64,000 nucleotides of DNA, from positions 310,001 to 374,000 of the forward strand of contig NZ_FRBI01000002.1 of assembly GCF_900142575.1 (NCBI RefSeq), written 5' to 3'. Position numbers and translations under genes: made by a program. The notes under the pieces are model-generated. The model was given only the letters and a program-made list of their open reading frames with translations. It was not told the DNA's origin and made no database searches. Origin of the DNA: Actinacidiphila paucisporea (GTDB taxonomy: Bacteria > Actinomycetota > Actinomycetes > Streptomycetales > Streptomycetaceae). Positions 62,480 through 64,000 of the stretch are shown in pieces; the stretch's first letter is position 1; every line of letters starts with the position of its first letter.

Positions 62480-64000
62480 ATGAGATTTGAGCGCAAAAGG
62501 ACGCGCGTAGGACTGGTGGCCGCCGCAGCGCTGCCACTGGTCGCCAGCGCGCTCGCGCTTGGTACCCAGTCCGCGTCGGCCGACCCGTCCGCCGGACGGC
62601 AGACCCTGTCCGGCACCAAGCCGCAGTGGGCCACCGCCCAGGCGGACAAGGGCGCCACGGCCGACTCCGCCAAGGTGACGGTCCGGGTCTACCTGGCCGG
62701 CAGGGACGCCAAGGGCCTCGCGGCCTACGCGAAGTCCGTGTCGGACCCGAACTCGGCCACCTACGGCCACTACCTGACGGCCGCCCAGACGCAGGCCGCC
62801 TACGGCGCGACCAAGGAGCAGGTCTCCGAGGTCACCGCCTGGCTGCGCTCCGCGGGCCTGAAGGTGACCGGCGCCAACCAGCACTACCTCACCGTCACCG
62901 GTGACGTGGCCGCGGCGGAGAAGGCGTTCGGCACCCAGCTGCACAACTTCAGCAAGTCGGGGCACACCTACCGCGCCCCGACCGGCAATGCCACCGCTCC
63001 CGCCTCGCTGCACGGCGCGGTGCTCACCGTCACGGGCCTGGACACGGCACCCAAGAAGTCAAGCCACGACGAGGAGCTGCCGCCTCCCGGAGACGTCTTC
63101 AAGAACTCCGGGCCTTTCTCCACGTATTTCGGTTCGAACACCGACCCGAAGTTCCCGGACGCCTACGGCGGCAAGGCCCCTTACGCGATCAAGGGCTACA
63201 CCGGCGACCAGCTGCGTGCCGCGTACGGCGCGGGCAAGTACACCGGTAAGGGCGTGACGGTGGCCATTACCGACGCCTACGCCTCGCCGTACATTGCGCA
63301 GGACGCGGCACGTTACGCCAAGGACACGGGCGGCCAGAAGTACAAGAGCGGCCAGCTCTCCCAGGTCCTGCCGGCGGACTACAACAGCACGGTCGACTGC
63401 GACGCCGGCGGTTGGTACGGCGAGGAGACCCTCGACGTCGAGGCGGTGCACGCGGTCGCCCCCGACGCGGACATCGTCTACGTCGGCGGTGCCTCCTGCT
63501 TCGACAACGACCTGCTCGACGCGCTGAACAAGGTCGTCGACAACCACCTCGCCGACATCGTGTCCAACTCGTGGGGCGACGTCGAGGCCAACGAGACGCC
63601 GGACATCGCGGCGGCTTACGACCAGGTCTTCCAGCAGGGCGCTGTCGAGGGCATCGGCTTCTACTTCTCCTCCGGCGACGCGGGCGACAACGTCGCGTCC
63701 ACCGGTGTGAAGCAGGCCGACACCCCCGGGAACTCCCCATGGGCCACCTCCGTCGGCGGCACCTCGCTGGCGGTCGGCAAGAACGACAAGTACGAGTGGG
63801 AGACCGGCTGGGGCACCAAGAAAGCCCCGCTGTCCGCCGACGGAAAGTCCTGGACCGGTTTCCCCGGCCCTTACACCTCCGGCGCGGGCGGCGGCACCAG
63901 CAAGTTCTACGACCAGCCGTTCTACCAGCGCGGTGTGGTCCCTGACTCGCTGGCGCTCGCCAACGGCGGCACCGTCAAGCAGCGTGTCGAGCCCGACATC
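62480..64000 (+). CDS. Secreted S53 (sedolisin/kumamolisin) peptidase, 5' part
   Basis: The gene runs past the right edge; 507 residues are visible. ATG 62480 follows GGGGG by 5 bases. Residues 1-34 are a signal peptide (FERKRTRVGL start, ASA cleavage). Residues 45-195 match the Pro-kumamolisin activation domain (SVSDPNSATYGHYLT), then the catalytic domain begins near 230. The acidic pair E315-xxx-D319 (GEETLDVEAVHA) fits the sedolisin Glu/Asp, and SSGDAGDN supplies the next Asp region. The catalytic Ser (SGTS type) should lie beyond 64000. An acid-active, pro-peptide-processed exported protease is expected. Confidence 0.93.
   Translation, partial: MRFERKRTRVGLVAAAALPLVASALALGTQSASADPSAGRQTLSGTKPQWATAQADKGATADSAKVTVRVYLAGRDAKGLAAYAKSVSDPNSATYGHYLTAAQTQAAYGATKEQVSEVTAWLRSAGLKVTGANQHYLTVTGDVAAAEKAFGTQLHNFSKSGHTYRAPTGNATAPASLHGAVLTVTGLDTAPKKSSHDEELPPPGDVFKNSGPFSTYFGSNTDPKFPDAYGGKAPYAIKGYTGDQLRAAYGAGKYTGKGVTVAITDAYASPYIAQDAARYAKDTGGQKYKSGQLSQVLPADYNSTVDCDAGGWYGEETLDVEAVHAVAPDADIVYVGGASCFDNDLLDALNKVVDNHLADIVSNSWGDVEANETPDIAAAYDQVFQQGAVEGIGFYFSSGDAGDNVASTGVKQADTPGNSPWATSVGGTSLAVGKNDKYEWETGWGTKKAPLSADGKSWTGFPGPYTSGAGGGTSKFYDQPFYQRGVVPDSLALANGGTVKQRVEPDI

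Overview
The window is high-GC actinobacterial chromosome, almost certainly from a Streptomyces-type organism (Streptomycetaceae). The evidence is the very GC-rich third codon positions, the frequent GTG starts, the 4-nt ATGA/GTGA gene overlaps, and above all the gene order folC-DUF4233-ndk-mreBCD-mrdA-rodA ... rne-rplU-rpmA-obg ... proB-proA ... M48 protease-nadD-LCP/LytR-rsfS-histidine phosphatase, the backbone known from Streptomyces chromosomes. No prophage, transposase, integrase, CRISPR array or rRNA was found.

Layout. 1-1869: folate and nucleotide housekeeping (folC 3' part, DUF4233, ndk). 2055-8313: elongation/spore-wall cluster mreB-mreC-mreD-mrdA(PBP2)-rodA, preceded by a possible sigma-E-like promoter. 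8389-17179: a CYTH-CHAD protein, a B12-type radical SAM protein (TIGR03960) and its usual partner (TIGR03936), separated here by an accessory block (AraC regulator/MFS exporter; carboxymuconolactone decarboxylase/TetR; a Trp/Arg/Tyr-rich repetitive protein). 17399-24229: RNase E/G with long charged tails, then rplU-rpmA-obg with a clear promoter and terminators.

24338-43285 is a cell-surface glycopolymer locus. It holds a GtrA/GtrB-like pair, an orphan GT2 protein, and a roughly ten-gene minus-strand operon: rfbB-rfbD, a flippase, DUF2304, two GT2 enzymes, two large GT2 + CDP-glycerol glycerophosphotransferase fusions, and a GT-C-like membrane protein. rfbA, rfbC and a galE-like epimerase flank it. 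Together these could supply dTDP-rhamnose and a UDP-hexose, build a polyol-phosphate/sugar polymer on a lipid carrier, and flip it. No TagO-like initiator or TagGH-like ABC transporter is visible, so those steps must lie elsewhere.

43391-55590 returns to the conserved backbone: a secreted FG-GAP/VCBS protein, proB, a small conserved protein, proA, two membrane-anchored paralogues with a shared N-terminal motif, an M48 protease, a 49-aa membrane peptide, nadD, a degenerate LCP/LytR-type protein with an octapeptide-repeat tail, rsfS, and a histidine phosphatase with a probable CTG start.

55685-64000 is accessory: two identical tRNA-Ala(GGC) genes about 4.4 kb apart flank a MmyB-like regulator, a divergent DHA2 exporter, an Old Yellow Enzyme and a 26-bp tandem repeat. 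Then come another MFS exporter, a glyoxalase-fold protein and the 5' part of a secreted S53 (sedolisin) peptidase that runs off the window.

The most notable signals are: the linkage of mre genes, glycopolymer synthesis and an apparently catalytically degenerate LCP protein; the paired motif proteins next to M48; a decayed galE fragment upstream of proB; the tandem repeat and tRNA duplication; and a HicB-like insert and histone-H1-like tail in RNase E.
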